Assembly: GCA_022600955.1 (NCBI GenBank) | Contig: JAHZJK010000031.1 | Location: 279,560 to 343,559 of the forward strand | DNA from: Gammaproteobacteria bacterium | GTDB lineage: Bacteria; Pseudomonadota; Gammaproteobacteria; Steroidobacterales; Woeseiaceae | Direction: 5' to 3' | Length of the DNA: 64,000 bases | Part shown: piece by piece, positions 1-9,531 of the stretch | Layout of the letters: every line of letters begins with the position of its first letter | How positions within the stretch are numbered: the first letter of the stretch is position 1 | The notes under the pieces: model-generated | The model's input: only the letters and a program-made list of their open reading frames with translations | The model's database searches: none | What the model was told of the DNA's origin: nothing | Translations under genes and position numbers: made by a program

Positions 1-116
1 ACCCCACAGATGCTGAGATTGACCAGTTCATGTCCGGCAATCTTTGTCGCTGTGGCACGTACCCGCGCATTCGGGCGGCCATCAAGGCGGCGTCATCGCG
101 CCTGCAGGAGGGCTGA
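1..116 (+). CDS. (2Fe-2S)-binding subunit of a xanthine dehydrogenase-family enzyme, C-terminal fragment
   Basis: Only the last 37 codons are in the window; the reading frame enters at base 3 and stops with TGA at 114-116. The fragment contains [15 protein letters not shown], the CxC motif that ligates the second [2Fe-2S] cluster in the small subunit of molybdenum hydroxylases (IorA, CoxS and XdhC types). The next gene, the molybdopterin-binding large subunit, starts three bases after this stop. The two therefore form an operon and almost certainly one enzyme, with this subunit passing electrons away from the molybdenum site. The start, the first cluster domain and any promoter lie upstream of the window. 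Confidence 0.88.
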   Translation, partial: PTDAEIDQFMSGNLCRCGTYPRIRAAIKAASSRLQEG

Positions 117-119
117 GAT

Positions 120-2360
120 ATGGGCCGTGCTGCAAAAATAACTCGTCGCACATTGCTGGTCGGATCGGCTGCGATCGCAGGCGGCGTGATTTTCGGTTAC
201 TGGAAGTACAAACAGCCTTACAATAATCCGCTGCTGGCGAACCTCAAGGACGGCGAAGCCTCGTTAACGCCGTACGTACGAATCGATCAACAGGGAATTA
301 CGATCATTACGCCACGTGCTGAGATGGGGCAGGGCGTACATACAACTCTGGCGGCGCTGGTTGCGGAAGAGCTCGATGTTGATCTTGCGGCAATCAATGT
401 CGAACATGGTCCGGCTTCCAGTGCCTATTTCAATTCCGCTTTGCTCGAAGAAGGTGTGCCATTCAAGCCGACCGATCACGGCCGGATGGCGGAGGGTGTT
501 CGCGAGTTCATGCGGGTTCCAGCGAAATTCCTGGGCCTGCAGCTCACGGGCGGCTCGACGTCCGTTCCTGACGGTTTCGTGAAGATGCGTACGGCGGGTG
601 CGGCAGCAAGGCAAACACTGTTGATGGCTGCTGCCACGAAACTCAACGTCGAAGTTGCCTCGCTAAGAACTCACGATGGCGCAGTGATCTCCGCCGATGG
701 ATCAGTGTTGCCCTACACGGAGCTGGCGAGCGTCGCTGCGGATATCGAACCGCCGGCAGAGCCAGAGCTAAAGCCCAGGTCAGAGTGGCGCTTGTTAGGT
801 AAGTCGCTACCACGGGTTGACGTGGTCGCGAAGTCAACCGGAACAGCTGAATACGCGATCGATGTTGAATTGCCGGGAATGGTGTATGCGACGATTCGCC
901 GCAACCCGCGCCTGGGCGGCAGCATGAACGGCTATGATGCATCCGCTGCCGAAAAAATGACGGGGGTCAAAAAGATTGTCGAGTTCACCGACGGCGTTGC
1001 GGTGGTAGCCACCAATACCTGGTATGCGATCAAAGCGGCGGACGCTATCGAATTTGATTGGGGCAAGGTCGAGTATCCGTCATCGACGGCTGAAATCTAC
1101 GCACAATTCGAGGCGTGCTTCGACGATAAGTATGAGGATAGCCAGGCCCGTGATGATGGGGATATCGAAGCGGCGCTGATTGAGGCGGATGTACTCGATG
1201 TGGAGTACCGTGCGCCGTTTCTCGCGCATGCCACGATGGAACCCATGAACGCCGTGGCATTGTTGCAGGATGGCCGGCTGGATATCTGGGCGGGCAATCA
1301 GTTTCCCACGCAAGTCAAGATTGACGGCGAAACGCTCACAGGTATCGAGCAGGACAATATTCACGTCCATACCACCTATATGGGTGGCGGCTTTGGACGA
1401 CGTGCAGAGATTGATTTCGTTCGACAGGCGATCGAGATCGCACAGCAGATGCCCGGTACGCCCGTGAAGCTGACCTGGACACGCGAAGAAGACATGACGC
1501 ATGACGTTTACCGACCCGCCGCGATCGCACGGTTTCGCGGCGCAGTCGCCGACGGCAAGCCGTCGGCATTCGATCTTCGGCTCGCGACCTTGTCGGTGGT
1601 CGAATCTCAGATGGGGCGTTACGACCTGCCCGTCGGTGGCCCGGATCTGTCGATTGTGCAGTCGGCCTGGGAACAGCCGTACGCAATACCGAATTATCGT
1701 GTTACCGGGTATCGGGTACCCGCGATGCTGCCTGTCGGGTTCTGGCGTTCCGTCGGTGCATCACAAAATGGATTTTTCCACGAAAGCATGATCGACGAGC
1801 TGGCGTATGCGGCAGAAGCAGACCCGCTGGAAATGCGCCTTGCCATTGTTAGTCATGAGCCCAGTCGCAAGGTCATTGAAGCGGTTGCCGACCTGTCTTC
1901 CTGGGGAGCTCCGTTGCCTGCAGGTCATGGCCGTGGAGTCGCGTTCGTTTACTCGTTCGGTGTTCCAGTCGCCGAGGTGATTGAGGTGGCAAGTTCCGAC
2001 GCGGGAATTCGAATCGTCAAAGTCTGGGTTGCGGCCGATGTCGGGACGGCACTCGACCCGCGTAACATCGAGGCGCAGCTGCAGTCCGGCGTCAATTTTG
2101 GACTTGCCGCGGCCATGCAGGGCGAGATTACTCTCGAAGATGGCAAGGTGCAGCAAACCAACTTCCACAATTATGATTCGATCCGAATGAACCAGGCGCC
2201 ACCGATAGAGGTGCGAGTGCTGGAGAATGGCGCCAAGATTCGCGGCGTCGGAGAACCGGGTACGCCGCCAGCAGCGGCAGCGCTGGCCAACGCTATTTTC
2301 GCTGCGACGGGTGAACGAATCCGTGAGCTGCCGCTAAACAAGCACGTTCGTTTTGCCTGA
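120..2360 (+). CDS. Molybdopterin-binding large subunit of an isoquinoline 1-oxidoreductase-type dehydrogenase (IorB-like)
   Basis: This 746-residue protein is a xanthine dehydrogenase-family large subunit, which hydroxylates a heterocycle or oxidises an aldehyde using water as oxygen source. It opens with a twin-arginine signal (ITRRTLLVGSAAIAGG, about residues 8-23) followed by a hydrophobic stretch, so the folded enzyme is exported or anchored on the periplasmic side. GGGFGRRAEIDF near residue 422 matches the molybdopterin-contact loop of the family. RGVGEPGTPP near residue 709 carries the expected catalytic glutamate (about 712). Length, two-subunit layout and Tat signal fit the IorB class rather than cytoplasmic XdhB. 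The natural substrate cannot be read from sequence. Confidence 0.85.
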   Translation: MGRAAKITRRTLLVGSAAIAGGVIFGYWKYKQPYNNPLLANLKDGEASLTPYVRIDQQGITIITPRAEMGQGVHTTLAALVAEELDVDLAAINVEHGPASSAYFNSALLEEGVPFKPTDHGRMAEGVREFMRVPAKFLGLQLTGGSTSVPDGFVKMRTAGAAARQTLLMAAATKLNVEVASLRTHDGAVISADGSVLPYTELASVAADIEPPAEPELKPRSEWRLLGKSLPRVDVVAKSTGTAEYAIDVELPGMVYATIRRNPRLGGSMNGYDASAAEKMTGVKKIVEFTDGVAVVATNTWYAIKAADAIEFDWGKVEYPSSTAEIYAQFEACFDDKYEDSQARDDGDIEAALIEADVLDVEYRAPFLAHATMEPMNAVALLQDGRLDIWAGNQFPTQVKIDGETLTGIEQDNIHVHTTYMGGGFGRRAEIDFVRQAIEIAQQMPGTPVKLTWTREEDMTHDVYRPAAIARFRGAVADGKPSAFDLRLATLSVVESQMGRYDLPVGGPDLSIVQSAWEQPYAIPNYRVTGYRVPAMLPVGFWRSVGASQNGFFHESMIDELAYAAEADPLEMRLAIVSHEPSRKVIEAVADLSSWGAPLPAGHGRGVAFVYSFGVPVAEVIEVASSDAGIRIVKVWVAADVGTALDPRNIEAQLQSGVNFGLAAAMQGEITLEDGKVQQTNFHNYDSIRMNQAPPIEVRVLENGAKIRGVGEPGTPPAAAALANAIFAATGERIRELPLNKHVRFA

Positions 2361-2377
2361 ACGAGCAGAATGCCGGT

Positions 2378-2830
2378 TTAGCTGGTGTTCCGGGTAAGAA
2401 AGCGGTCGAGCTCGTTCGCAAACGATTGCTTGTCGCGCTGACTAAACGCTGCGGGCCCGCCACTCATCTCGACACCGCTCGAGCGCATTGTGTCGAGGAA
2501 GTCGCGCATATTGAGACGAGCGCCGATGTTTTCTTTGGTATGCATCTCGCCGCGCGGACTCAGCGCATGTCCGCCTTTCTCGATCGCTTCGGCAGCAAGT
2601 GGAATGTCACTGGTTATGACGAGGTCACCGGGCTGTAGCCGTTTCACGATCTCATCGTCAGCGACATCGAACCCTCGTGGTACCTGCAGGGAATTGATAT
2701 TTCCAGCCGAGGGCGTGTTCAACGCCTGATTGGCGACGAGAGTGAGATTAACCCCGGTGCGTTCCGCTGCTCGAAACAGAATCTCTTTGACGACAACCGG
2801 ACAGGCATCAGCATCTACCCAGATTTTCAC
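2378..2830 (-). CDS. yaiI: YaiI/YqxD family protein (DUF188)
   Basis: The 150-residue product starts [17 protein letters not shown] and has the aspartate-rich N-terminus (DADACP) and the later ITSDIPLA and LSPRGE segments typical of the YaiI/YqxD family. That family has a PIN-like fold and its function is unsettled. Translation begins at GTG, and the start overlaps the upstream globin stop as GTGA, so it is very probably translationally coupled. It is the last gene of a minus-strand series that includes the globin, a metallo-hydrolase and an ABC-F ATPase, and it converges on the molybdenum hydroxylase with only 17 bases between them. Confidence 0.87.
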   Translation of the reverse strand: MKIWVDADACPVVVKEILFRAAERTGVNLTLVANQALNTPSAGNINSLQVPRGFDVADDEIVKRLQPGDLVITSDIPLAAEAIEKGGHALSPRGEMHTKENIGARLNMRDFLDTMRSSGVEMSGGPAAFSQRDKQSFANELDRFLTRNTS

Positions 2831-3243
2831 TGCGAGCGTTCCTTTTCTACGCGTCGGCGCACGGCCTCGGCCGGCACGAACAACTGTTCCATCAGGTACA
2901 CCTTGAATTCATCAGCATATGGCTGCTGCGCAACCGATTCCGACATGCAGCTTAGCCACTGATCGCGTTCATCGGATTCGATAGCAAGGTGCGCATGTAC
3001 ACGGGGTATGCCAATTGCACCGTATTTTTCATTGTAGAGCTTTGGTCCGCCCAGCCAGCCGCACAAAAAACGTGCGAGCTTGTCCCGCGACATATCCTTG
3101 TCGTCCGGGTGCATATGCCAGATCGTCGCGAAGCGCTTGTCGCTGCTCATACGATCGAAAAAATCGTTCACAAGTCTGAAAATACCGGTTTCGCCGCCGG
3201 CGGCCTGGAATGACGCGTTGCCTTGTCCGTAAGCAGGTTTCAT
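2827..3243 (-). CDS. Group II truncated haemoglobin
   Basis: This 138-residue protein matches group II truncated globins, which bind oxygen or NO in a 2-on-2 helical fold and are often linked to NO or peroxide handling. The E-helix region [17 protein letters not shown] carries the Trp and glycines conserved in group [11 protein letters not shown] provides the proximal histidine. [15 protein letters not shown] is the usual N-terminal B/C region. The stop overlaps the GTG start of the YaiI-like gene, and the metallo-hydrolase gene ends five bases upstream, so all three are probably cotranscribed. The physiological ligand is not evident from sequence. Confidence 0.85.
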   Translation of the reverse strand: MKPAYGQGNASFQAAGGETGIFRLVNDFFDRMSSDKRFATIWHMHPDDKDMSRDKLARFLCGWLGGPKLYNEKYGAIGIPRVHAHLAIESDERDQWLSCMSESVAQQPYADEFKVYLMEQLFVPAEAVRRRVEKERSQ

Positions 3244-3248
3244 ACAGC

Positions 3249-4259
3249 TTAGTCCTGATCGACTTGATAGTAGTTTTCGCGCATCAACAGGCTGAAGCCG
3301 TCAAATCGAAACTCGACGTTGCCGTCGCCGACGGGTACCGGCTCGACGTTGCCTGCGAGCACCTCGTTGACGCTGTTACGTAGTTCGATCAACAGCGACG
3401 GTTTCGCATTCGGTGTGTTGTGCGCCGGGAAAACGGTTTTCAGGTCCGGGGCCAGTTCCGCAAACTTCTCGACCGACTGACGGTAGGCTACAAGGTCGGT
3501 CTCCGGGAAGAACAGCCAGATGGGTCCTTCGTAAAAGCTGTCGCCCGACCATAAAAATCCGGCGTCACGATCCAGCAAGGCGATGGCATCGTCAGTATGG
3601 CCAGGGACGCGCAAGACTTCGAGAGACCGCCCACCCAGATCGATGATCTCACCGTCATTAATAGTCTGGCTGATCGAGAACGGCCGAATGCGGTGATTCT
3701 CGGGCGTCACGCCATCGGGCGGCTGTTTGCAGGTGGCCTCATCGGAAACCTCCATAGACAGTTCGTCGCTGCGGATACCTTGCGTTCGTTGCATTGTAAA
3801 AGGGGTTGCGACGGACAGTATCGCTTCAAACTGATAGTTTCCGCCTATATGATCGAAATGACTGTGTGAGTTAATCACCCGAACCGTTTTGTCGGTGAGT
3901 TGCTCGACCACCGACTTGATGTCGCCGATGCCGTTCCCGGTATCGAACAGTATTGCGGATTCCGCACCGATAATCAGGTAGGAGATCACCTCCTGCCATT
4001 GGTAAGGTTCGTGGATGGCCCAGACATCCGTTTCGATATCATAGACCTCAAACCACTCAGTACTCGATTCATGTTTGCGAAGACCGGCGAAAGCCGGGCG
4101 TGGCAGTCTGTCGCAGAAGCTTTGCAACTCCGACGCGCTCGAATACGATTCCACTGGCTCGGCAATATCAACCTGCTTTTCGGCACAACCCAAGCTGAGG
4201 CTCGCCGCCAGCGCTATGACTAGAGGCTTACCGACCCGTTTGCTGTGTTGTTTACTCAC
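3249..4259 (-). CDS. Lipoprotein metallo-beta-lactamase-fold hydrolase
   Basis: The 336-residue product begins with a lipoprotein signal: the hydrophobic stretch PLVIALAASLSLGC ends in a lipobox with Cys25. The metallo-beta-lactamase fold is shown by SHSHFDHIGG (zinc ligands His132, His134, Asp136 and His137), by VPGHTDDAIALLD and by the later SGDSFYEG and FPAHN motifs. It should be a zinc hydrolase tethered in the periplasm. Family members range from beta-lactamases to lactonases and thioesterases, so the substrate is unknown. The GTG start overlaps the stop of the ABC-F gene (GTGA), indicating coupling. Confidence 0.83.
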   Translation of the reverse strand: MSKQHSKRVGKPLVIALAASLSLGCAEKQVDIAEPVESYSSASELQSFCDRLPRPAFAGLRKHESSTEWFEVYDIETDVWAIHEPYQWQEVISYLIIGAESAILFDTGNGIGDIKSVVEQLTDKTVRVINSHSHFDHIGGNYQFEAILSVATPFTMQRTQGIRSDELSMEVSDEATCKQPPDGVTPENHRIRPFSISQTINDGEIIDLGGRSLEVLRVPGHTDDAIALLDRDAGFLWSGDSFYEGPIWLFFPETDLVAYRQSVEKFAELAPDLKTVFPAHNTPNAKPSLLIELRNSVNEVLAGNVEPVPVGDGNVEFRFDGFSLLMRENYYQVDQD

Positions 4260-6148
4260 TCCGCTTTCTCCAGTTGTTCACTCGCATCGAGCCATTCCCA
4301 CTCGAGGGTCTCGATACTGGTCTTGATTGCCGCCTGATCCCTGACCAGTTGTTTGAGCTCCGCTTTGCGCTCCTGGTCTGTGTAAATGCTCTCATCCGCG
4401 AGTTGCGTGTCCAATTCGGTCAAACGCTGGCGGTCGCCGGCCAATTGTTTTTCAACTGACCTAACTCTGTCATACAAGGGCTTCAAGCGTTGTCGACGTT
4501 GCGCCTGTTCCTGACGTTGTTCTTTTTTACTGAGTTGCTTCTCGGCTTGAGGTTGCCACTTCTTCGCAATCTCGTCTTGTTGCTGCTCGCGGTCCTTGAG
4601 CCATTGAGGGTAATCGTCGAGGCTTTCCTTGAATCGATCGACGATGCCATCGTGCACGATCAGAAGCTCATCGCACACGCTGCGCAGCAGATGTCGGTCG
4701 TGCGAGATGACAACCAGTGCGCCCGAGTACTCGATCAGCGCCACACTGAGCGCCTGACGCATTTCGAGATCGAGATGGTTGGTTGGTTCATCGAGCAACA
4801 ACAAATTTGGACCCTGGCGAATCATCAGCGCGAGAACCAGTCGAGCTTTCTCGCCGCCCGAAAAGGGCTCGACGGGCTCGAATATTCGTTCGCCACCAAA
4901 TCCAAAGCGGCCGAGATAATTGCGATGTTCTTGTTCCCGGTCATCCGGCGCCACTTCGGAGAGATGCTCAAGCGGACTCATCTCGGGGTGTAGCAACTCA
5001 AGCTGATGCTGAGCGAAGTAGCCGATTTGCGTGTCTTTGCTCAATACGCGTTCGCCGGATAACAACGTATTGCCCGTCGAAAGCGCCTTGACCAGTGTGG
5101 ATTTACCCGCGCCATTAACGCCAAGCAGTCCAACGCGATCGCCGGCCGAAAGGTGCAGGTTTATTTTGTCGAGAATAGTTGTATCACCGTAACCGACGGC
5201 AGCATCTGTCAGGCCGAGTAAATGCTGCGGTTGCTTCTCGGGCTCGGGAAAGTGAAAACGAAATGGCGAGTCTGCATGTGCAGGTGCGATTTTCTCCATT
5301 CGCTCGAGCATCTTCAGGCGACTCTGTGCCTGGCGTGCTTTCGAGGCCTTGTAGCGGAAACGATCGACATAACTCTGGATGTGCTTAATGTCTTTTTGTT
5401 GTCGTGCAAACATTGCCTGTTGTTGTGCAAGGTGTTCTGCGCGTTGCGCTTCAAACTGGCTGTAATTACCGGTGTAGAGCTTGATTTTCTGATTCTCAAT
5501 ATGGGCAATGCGGGTGCAGACCTGGTCGAGAAAATCGCGATCATGTGACACAACCATTAATATTCCTTCGTATTGCTTGAGCCACCGCTCGAGCCACAGG
5601 ATCGCCGGCAAGTCGAGGTGATTGGTTGGTTCGTCAAGCAAAAGGATATCTGAGCGGCACATCAGTGCGCGTGCAAGATTCAGCCGCATGCGCCAACCGC
5701 CTGAGAACTCGCTTACAGCCTTGCTGTATTCGTCCGCGGAGAAACCGAGCCCGTGCAGTAGCCTCGAAGCGCGGGATTCAGCCGTGTAGCCGTCGATTGT
5801 GTCCATGCGCTCATGCAGCAGGTGCACGTCACTTTCATTCTGCTCTGCCAGGGTGATCGCGGCCTGTACGTCGCGTAGTTCCTGGTCGCCATCCAAAATA
5901 TGGTCGACGGCGGAACTTTTGCCGGTCGGACTCTCCTGGGCCACATGAGCAATAACATCGTTCTCATCAAGCGACAACTCGCCGTCGTCAGGCTCAAGTG
6001 CGCCCATCAACATAGCGAACAACGAAGACTTGCCGCAGCCATTGGCGCCGATCACACCAAGGCGCTGGCCAGCGTGCACCTGCAGGGCTGCATTTTCGAT
6101 GAGCACCTGCCGGCCGCGGCGCAGGGCGATGTTGCTAAGGCTGATCAT
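4256..6148 (-). CDS. ABC-F family ATPase, YheS-like
   Basis: This 630-residue soluble protein has two ABC ATPase domains and no membrane segments. The first has GANGCGKSS (about residues 34-42), a FSGGW signature and LLLDEPTNHLDLP. The second has GVNGAGKST, FSGGEKARLVLAL and another DEPTNHLDLE box. A linker rich in Gln, Arg and Lys separates them, and a coiled-coil tail (about 520-630) ends the protein. These are the marks of ABC-F translation factors, which act at the ribosomal E site. Length and tail match YheS (about 637 residues) better than Uup or EttA. The downstream metallo-hydrolase is coupled to it by a GTGA overlap. Confidence 0.9.
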   Translation of the reverse strand: MISLSNIALRRGRQVLIENAALQVHAGQRLGVIGANGCGKSSLFAMLMGALEPDDGELSLDENDVIAHVAQESPTGKSSAVDHILDGDQELRDVQAAITLAEQNESDVHLLHERMDTIDGYTAESRASRLLHGLGFSADEYSKAVSEFSGGWRMRLNLARALMCRSDILLLDEPTNHLDLPAILWLERWLKQYEGILMVVSHDRDFLDQVCTRIAHIENQKIKLYTGNYSQFEAQRAEHLAQQQAMFARQQKDIKHIQSYVDRFRYKASKARQAQSRLKMLERMEKIAPAHADSPFRFHFPEPEKQPQHLLGLTDAAVGYGDTTILDKINLHLSAGDRVGLLGVNGAGKSTLVKALSTGNTLLSGERVLSKDTQIGYFAQHQLELLHPEMSPLEHLSEVAPDDREQEHRNYLGRFGFGGERIFEPVEPFSGGEKARLVLALMIRQGPNLLLLDEPTNHLDLEMRQALSVALIEYSGALVVISHDRHLLRSVCDELLIVHDGIVDRFKESLDDYPQWLKDREQQQDEIAKKWQPQAEKQLSKKEQRQEQAQRRQRLKPLYDRVRSVEKQLAGDRQRLTELDTQLADESIYTDQERKAELKQLVRDQAAIKTSIETLEWEWLDASEQLEKAE

Positions 6149-6176
6149 TGCGCCGCGATTATAGCCGTTGTATCAC

Positions 6177-7811
6177 TCAGGCATCGGGAAACTGGTAGTC
6201 GGCAAACTGCTCTCGAAGGCCAAGTTTGTTGATCTTGCCAGTCGCCGTGTGCGGCAGTTCGTCGACAAACACGACGTCGTTCGGTTTCCACCAGGTCGCG
6301 ACGCGGCCGTCGAACCAGGCCAGCATTTGTTCTTTCGATACGCTCTGGCCCTCTCGCACGACGACGATGAGCAATGGACGTTCCGTCCACTTGGGGTGGT
6401 TTCGTCCGATAACGGCCGCTTCTGCAACGTCCGGGTGATCGACTGCGGCGTTTTCCAGATCAATTGAGCTGATCCATTCACCACCGGACTTGATGACGTC
6501 CTTGGTGCGGTCAGTAATCTGCATAACACCGTTCGGATCGATCGTAGATACATCGCCCGTGTCGAACCAGCCATTCTCATCAAGCGGGCTGTCCGCGTCA
6601 TCCAGCCGATAGTAACTGCTGGCAACCCACGGGCCGCGAACCTTCAGCGTGCCGAATGCCACGCCATCCCACGGCAGCGGCTGATTATCTTCATCCGTAA
6701 TGCGCATTTCGATGCCGAACACGCCGCAGCCCTGTTTCGCCTGCAAGTCGTAGCGCTCTTCTTTCGACATTTCACCCATGCCCGGTTTGATCTTGTATAC
6801 CGTACCGAGCGGGCTTGTTTCCGTCATACCCCAGCCCTGGTGAACCGAAATTCCATACTTCTGGTCGAAGTCCTCAATGATGGAACGCGGACAGGCGGCG
6901 CCACCAACGCTGACGCGATTGACGCTGCTCAGCGTATTTCCTGATGTATCGAGATAGTCGAGCAATGCGAGCCAGATAGTCGGCACGCCAGAGGCAACGC
7001 TGACTTCTTCTTTTTCCATCAGTGCGTGCAATACCTCACCGTCGGCCATTTTCGGGCCGGGCATAACGATCTTGGCACCCACCATGATCGCGCTGTAGGG
7101 AATTCCCCAGCCATTGACGTGGAACATGGGAACGACCATTAAGACGCAGTCATGTCCCGAGAATGCCAAGACATCTGGCAGGCAACCGGCGTACGCGTGC
7201 AGGACGATAGAACGGTGGGTGTACAACACTCCTTTTGGATGGCCGGTCGTGCCCGAGGTGTAGCAAAGCGTTGAGGCGGTACGTTCGTCAAACTCTGGCC
7301 ACTCAAATTCGTCGGACTCGTCTGCTATTAGCGTTTCGTAGCACATTACATTCGGGAGGTTGGTCTCCGGCATATGCGCTTCGTCAGTCATGACGACAAT
7401 GCCCTCAACAGCCTTGAACTGAGCCGCAAGCGCCTCGACTACTGGCATCACAAGCGGGTCGACAAACAGGAACCGGTCTTCGGCATGATTGACGATGTAT
7501 GTAACCTGTTCGGGGTACAAGCGCGGATTAATGGTATGGCAAACGAAGCCGCTGCCCGAAATGGCGTAGTACAACTCGAGGTGTCGGTGGTCATTCCAGG
7601 CCAGCGTACCGACACGGTCGCCGGATTCCAGGCCCAGTTTCTGCAACGCGTTGGCCAGTTTGCGCGTGCGAATGAACGCCTCGCGGAACGTGTAGCGTTG
7701 TTGCGGGTTGTCCACAGTCACGGAGACAATCTCGCGGTTCGGGTAGTTTGCGTCCGCAAACCTTAGCAGCGACGAGACCAGGAGTTGCGTGTCCATCATT
7801 AAACCGTGCAT
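6177..7811 (-). CDS. AMP-binding acyl-CoA synthetase (fatty-acid-CoA ligase-like)
   Basis: This 544-residue adenylate-forming enzyme activates a carboxylic acid with ATP and CoA. The phosphate loop [14 protein letters not shown], the acyl pocket/A5 motif [19 protein letters not shown] and the C-terminal [13 protein letters not shown] with the catalytic lysine are all present. The overall sequence resembles the medium/long-chain and 3-methylthiopropionate-CoA ligase group, so chain length is uncertain. The ATG has a good Shine-Dalgarno (AAGGA about seven bases upstream). In-frame ATGs four and five codons later are alternatives. It lies upstream of the ABC-F gene on the same strand, 28 bases apart. 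Confidence 0.87.
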   Translation of the reverse strand: MHGLMMDTQLLVSSLLRFADANYPNREIVSVTVDNPQQRYTFREAFIRTRKLANALQKLGLESGDRVGTLAWNDHRHLELYYAISGSGFVCHTINPRLYPEQVTYIVNHAEDRFLFVDPLVMPVVEALAAQFKAVEGIVVMTDEAHMPETNLPNVMCYETLIADESDEFEWPEFDERTASTLCYTSGTTGHPKGVLYTHRSIVLHAYAGCLPDVLAFSGHDCVLMVVPMFHVNGWGIPYSAIMVGAKIVMPGPKMADGEVLHALMEKEEVSVASGVPTIWLALLDYLDTSGNTLSSVNRVSVGGAACPRSIIEDFDQKYGISVHQGWGMTETSPLGTVYKIKPGMGEMSKEERYDLQAKQGCGVFGIEMRITDEDNQPLPWDGVAFGTLKVRGPWVASSYYRLDDADSPLDENGWFDTGDVSTIDPNGVMQITDRTKDVIKSGGEWISSIDLENAAVDHPDVAEAAVIGRNHPKWTERPLLIVVVREGQSVSKEQMLAWFDGRVATWWKPNDVVFVDELPHTATGKINKLGLREQFADYQFPDA

Positions 7812-7971
7812 CGAGTTTTCCTTTTCTTGTAATTCTTATGCGCTATTCGTCTAACCGGCATCGGCGCTTTATTGCGGGCGTCACGGTGAGATTATCAAAA
7901 TACCAACGAGGAGACGAACCACAAGCCACCTGTTGCGTAATAAGTAGAGGAAACCGCCGGTCTTGTGAATC

Positions 7972-8526
7972 ATGAGACTACTTACTTTGTTTGCATGCTT
8001 CCTGACTGCTCTTGCAGCGCCTGCCCACAGTGCCGATACGAACAGTGTCGCGCCGGACTGGGTGCTGGAGTCCATCGACGGTGAATCTGTGCGTCTGAGC
8101 GAGGAGGTGCAGAAGCAACCCGTTGTTTTATTTTTCTGGGCGACCTGGTGTCCGTATTGCAAAGCGCTGATGCCGCACCTTCAAAGTATGCGCCTCGAGT
8201 ACGGCGAGGAGATCAGGATACTTGCTATCCATTTTCGAGATGACAAAGATCCCGTCGCGTATATCCAGGGAACGGGTTACGACTTCACCGTGCTGCCGAA
8301 CGGCGACGAGGTCGCCAAACTATACGAAGTGTGGGGTACACCGGGAATCGTAGTCGTCGACCAGCAGCAGCAGATGCTGTTCGACTTACGCGCATTGCCG
8401 GCGCTGCAGCCGCCAGCAGGAACCAATTCGGGTAATCACAAGTCCAAAGCTGCATATCGCGCGCCTTACTGGGCCGCGGCCATTCGTATGGCACTTGATC
8501 GTGTGCTTGAGGAAAACGAGCGATGA
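7972..8526 (+). CDS. Exported TlpA-like thioredoxin-fold protein
   Basis: The 184-residue product has a Sec signal (LLTLFACFLTALAAPAHSA, cleavage about residue 20) and a TlpA/ResA-type thioredoxin fold. FFWATWCPYCKALMPHL carries the redox pair Cys60 and Cys63, and the cis-proline follows in VWGTPGIVVVD. Such proteins reduce disulfides in the periplasm, for example of apocytochromes. That would fit the cytochrome c gene two positions downstream, although this is inference. Its stop overlaps the start of the next small gene as ATGA. The candidate Shine-Dalgarno (AGAGGAAA) is about 20 bases from the ATG, farther than usual. Confidence 0.82.
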   Translation: MRLLTLFACFLTALAAPAHSADTNSVAPDWVLESIDGESVRLSEEVQKQPVVLFFWATWCPYCKALMPHLQSMRLEYGEEIRILAIHFRDDKDPVAYIQGTGYDFTVLPNGDEVAKLYEVWGTPGIVVVDQQQQMLFDLRALPALQPPAGTNSGNHKSKAAYRAPYWAAAIRMALDRVLEENER

Positions 8527-8849
8527 CGCTAGCCCGACTGACGCACAAGGCATCCGGCCAGGTGTTAGCGGAAGGGCCGCTTGGGTGGGGTATCACGCCG
8601 TTCGAGGGCAATGTCTATATTCGGCGCAAGTTTCTTAAAACCGACGGATTCAAGGTCAACTACACGCCCGGTATCTGTATTTACAAGTTTCTGTATGTTT
8701 GGCTTGATCTGCATCTGGCCAACGATACTCGGGTCCGTAGCCTCGGCTGGATGTACTGGTTGCCCAATCCTCTGTTGCCCTTTATCTGGTTTCGCGTCGC
8801 GCTCCCACGAGAGCATCCTGACATTATCTACGAAGAGCTACCGGCATAG
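8523..8849 (+). CDS. Small conserved-looking hypothetical protein coupled to the TlpA-like gene
   Basis: This 108-residue protein starts inside the stop of the thioredoxin-like gene (ATGA), so it is very likely translated from the same message. It has no signal peptide. Aromatic-rich segments (YKFLYVWLDLHLA and WMYWLPNPLLPFIWFRVAL) could associate with membrane or form a hydrophobic core. I do not recognise a family. Its place between a periplasmic thiol protein and a cytochrome c lipoprotein hints at a link to redox or envelope maturation, but nothing in the protein itself shows a function. Confidence 0.7.
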   Translation: MTLARLTHKASGQVLAEGPLGWGITPFEGNVYIRRKFLKTDGFKVNYTPGICIYKFLYVWLDLHLANDTRVRSLGWMYWLPNPLLPFIWFRVALPREHPDIIYEELPA

Positions 8850-8862
8850 TGGTTTGCCGATA

Positions 8863-8891
8863 TCGGCAGAGCGCCCACAGCTTTCTATAAT
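8863..8891 (+). promoter_or_regulatory. Predicted sigma-70 promoter for the cytochrome c gene
   Basis: A perfect -10 box TATAAT (8886-8891) is preceded by TCGGCA (8863-8868, four of six matches to TTGACA) with an optimal 17-base spacer. The expected start site is near 8898, giving a leader of about 25 bases that contains GGGAG. Confidence 0.5.
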
Positions 8892-8922
8892 GTCTTAAGC
8901 CCGTTCTACGTGGGAGATGGAC

Positions 8923-9531
8923 ATGAAGCACACAGGAATTTTGCTGGTCGCAGCGTCACTTATAACAAGTTGTGCCTCGGAGCAACCAATAAGCCCGCTC
9001 GATGCGTACGAGGAGATCGATACAACGACCATCCTCGACGCGCCTGAGGCCGAACCTGGCCGGTATTTTCCTGGCGATCGGGACGCTGTAGAGCGGGGCG
9101 AATACCTGGTTGAGTTGCTCGGCTGCGGTTCTTGTCACACCAACGGTGCCTTCGAAGGCGCACCCGACATGTCACGGGCACTCGCCGGTTCGAACACAGG
9201 CATCGCGTTTACAAATCCACTTGGCGACAAGCGCCCTGGAGTCATTTATCCCGCCAATATCACACCTGATACCGCGACAGGAATTGGCGACTGGACAGAC
9301 AGGCAACTTGCGAATGCTATCCGCGCCGGAATCGGACGTCACGGCACGCGGCGTATTGCCTCCATGCCTTGGCAAGGCTACTCGCGGCTCACGGACGATG
9401 ATGTGAGTTCGATCGTGGTGTATCTGCGTAGCATCAAGCCCGTGGAGAACAGCGTTCCGGCAGAGGTGCAACCTGGCCAGAAGGCCAGGTACCCGTACGT
9501 ATATTTCGGCGTGTACCGCAGCAAGCGCTAG
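8923..9531 (+). CDS. Cytochrome c lipoprotein, single haem
   Basis: The product (202 residues from the chosen ATG) is a c-type cytochrome with a lipoprotein signal: SLITSC is a lipobox with Cys17. The haem-binding motif is C68-G-S-C71-H72, and RIASMPWQGYSRLTDDD offers the axial methionine (about 148). The fold resembles class I cytochromes fused to alcohol or aldehyde dehydrogenase electron chains, so it probably carries electrons at the periplasmic membrane face. An ATG at 8917 directly abuts GGGAG; the ATG at 8923 leaves a normal six-base spacing, so I prefer it. The gene converges on the MarR gene with overlapping ends. Confidence 0.82.
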   Translation: MKHTGILLVAASLITSCASEQPISPLDAYEEIDTTTILDAPEAEPGRYFPGDRDAVERGEYLVELLGCGSCHTNGAFEGAPDMSRALAGSNTGIAFTNPLGDKRPGVIYPANITPDTATGIGDWTDRQLANAIRAGIGRHGTRRIASMPWQGYSRLTDDDVSSIVVYLRSIKPVENSVPAEVQPGQKARYPYVYFGVYRSKR

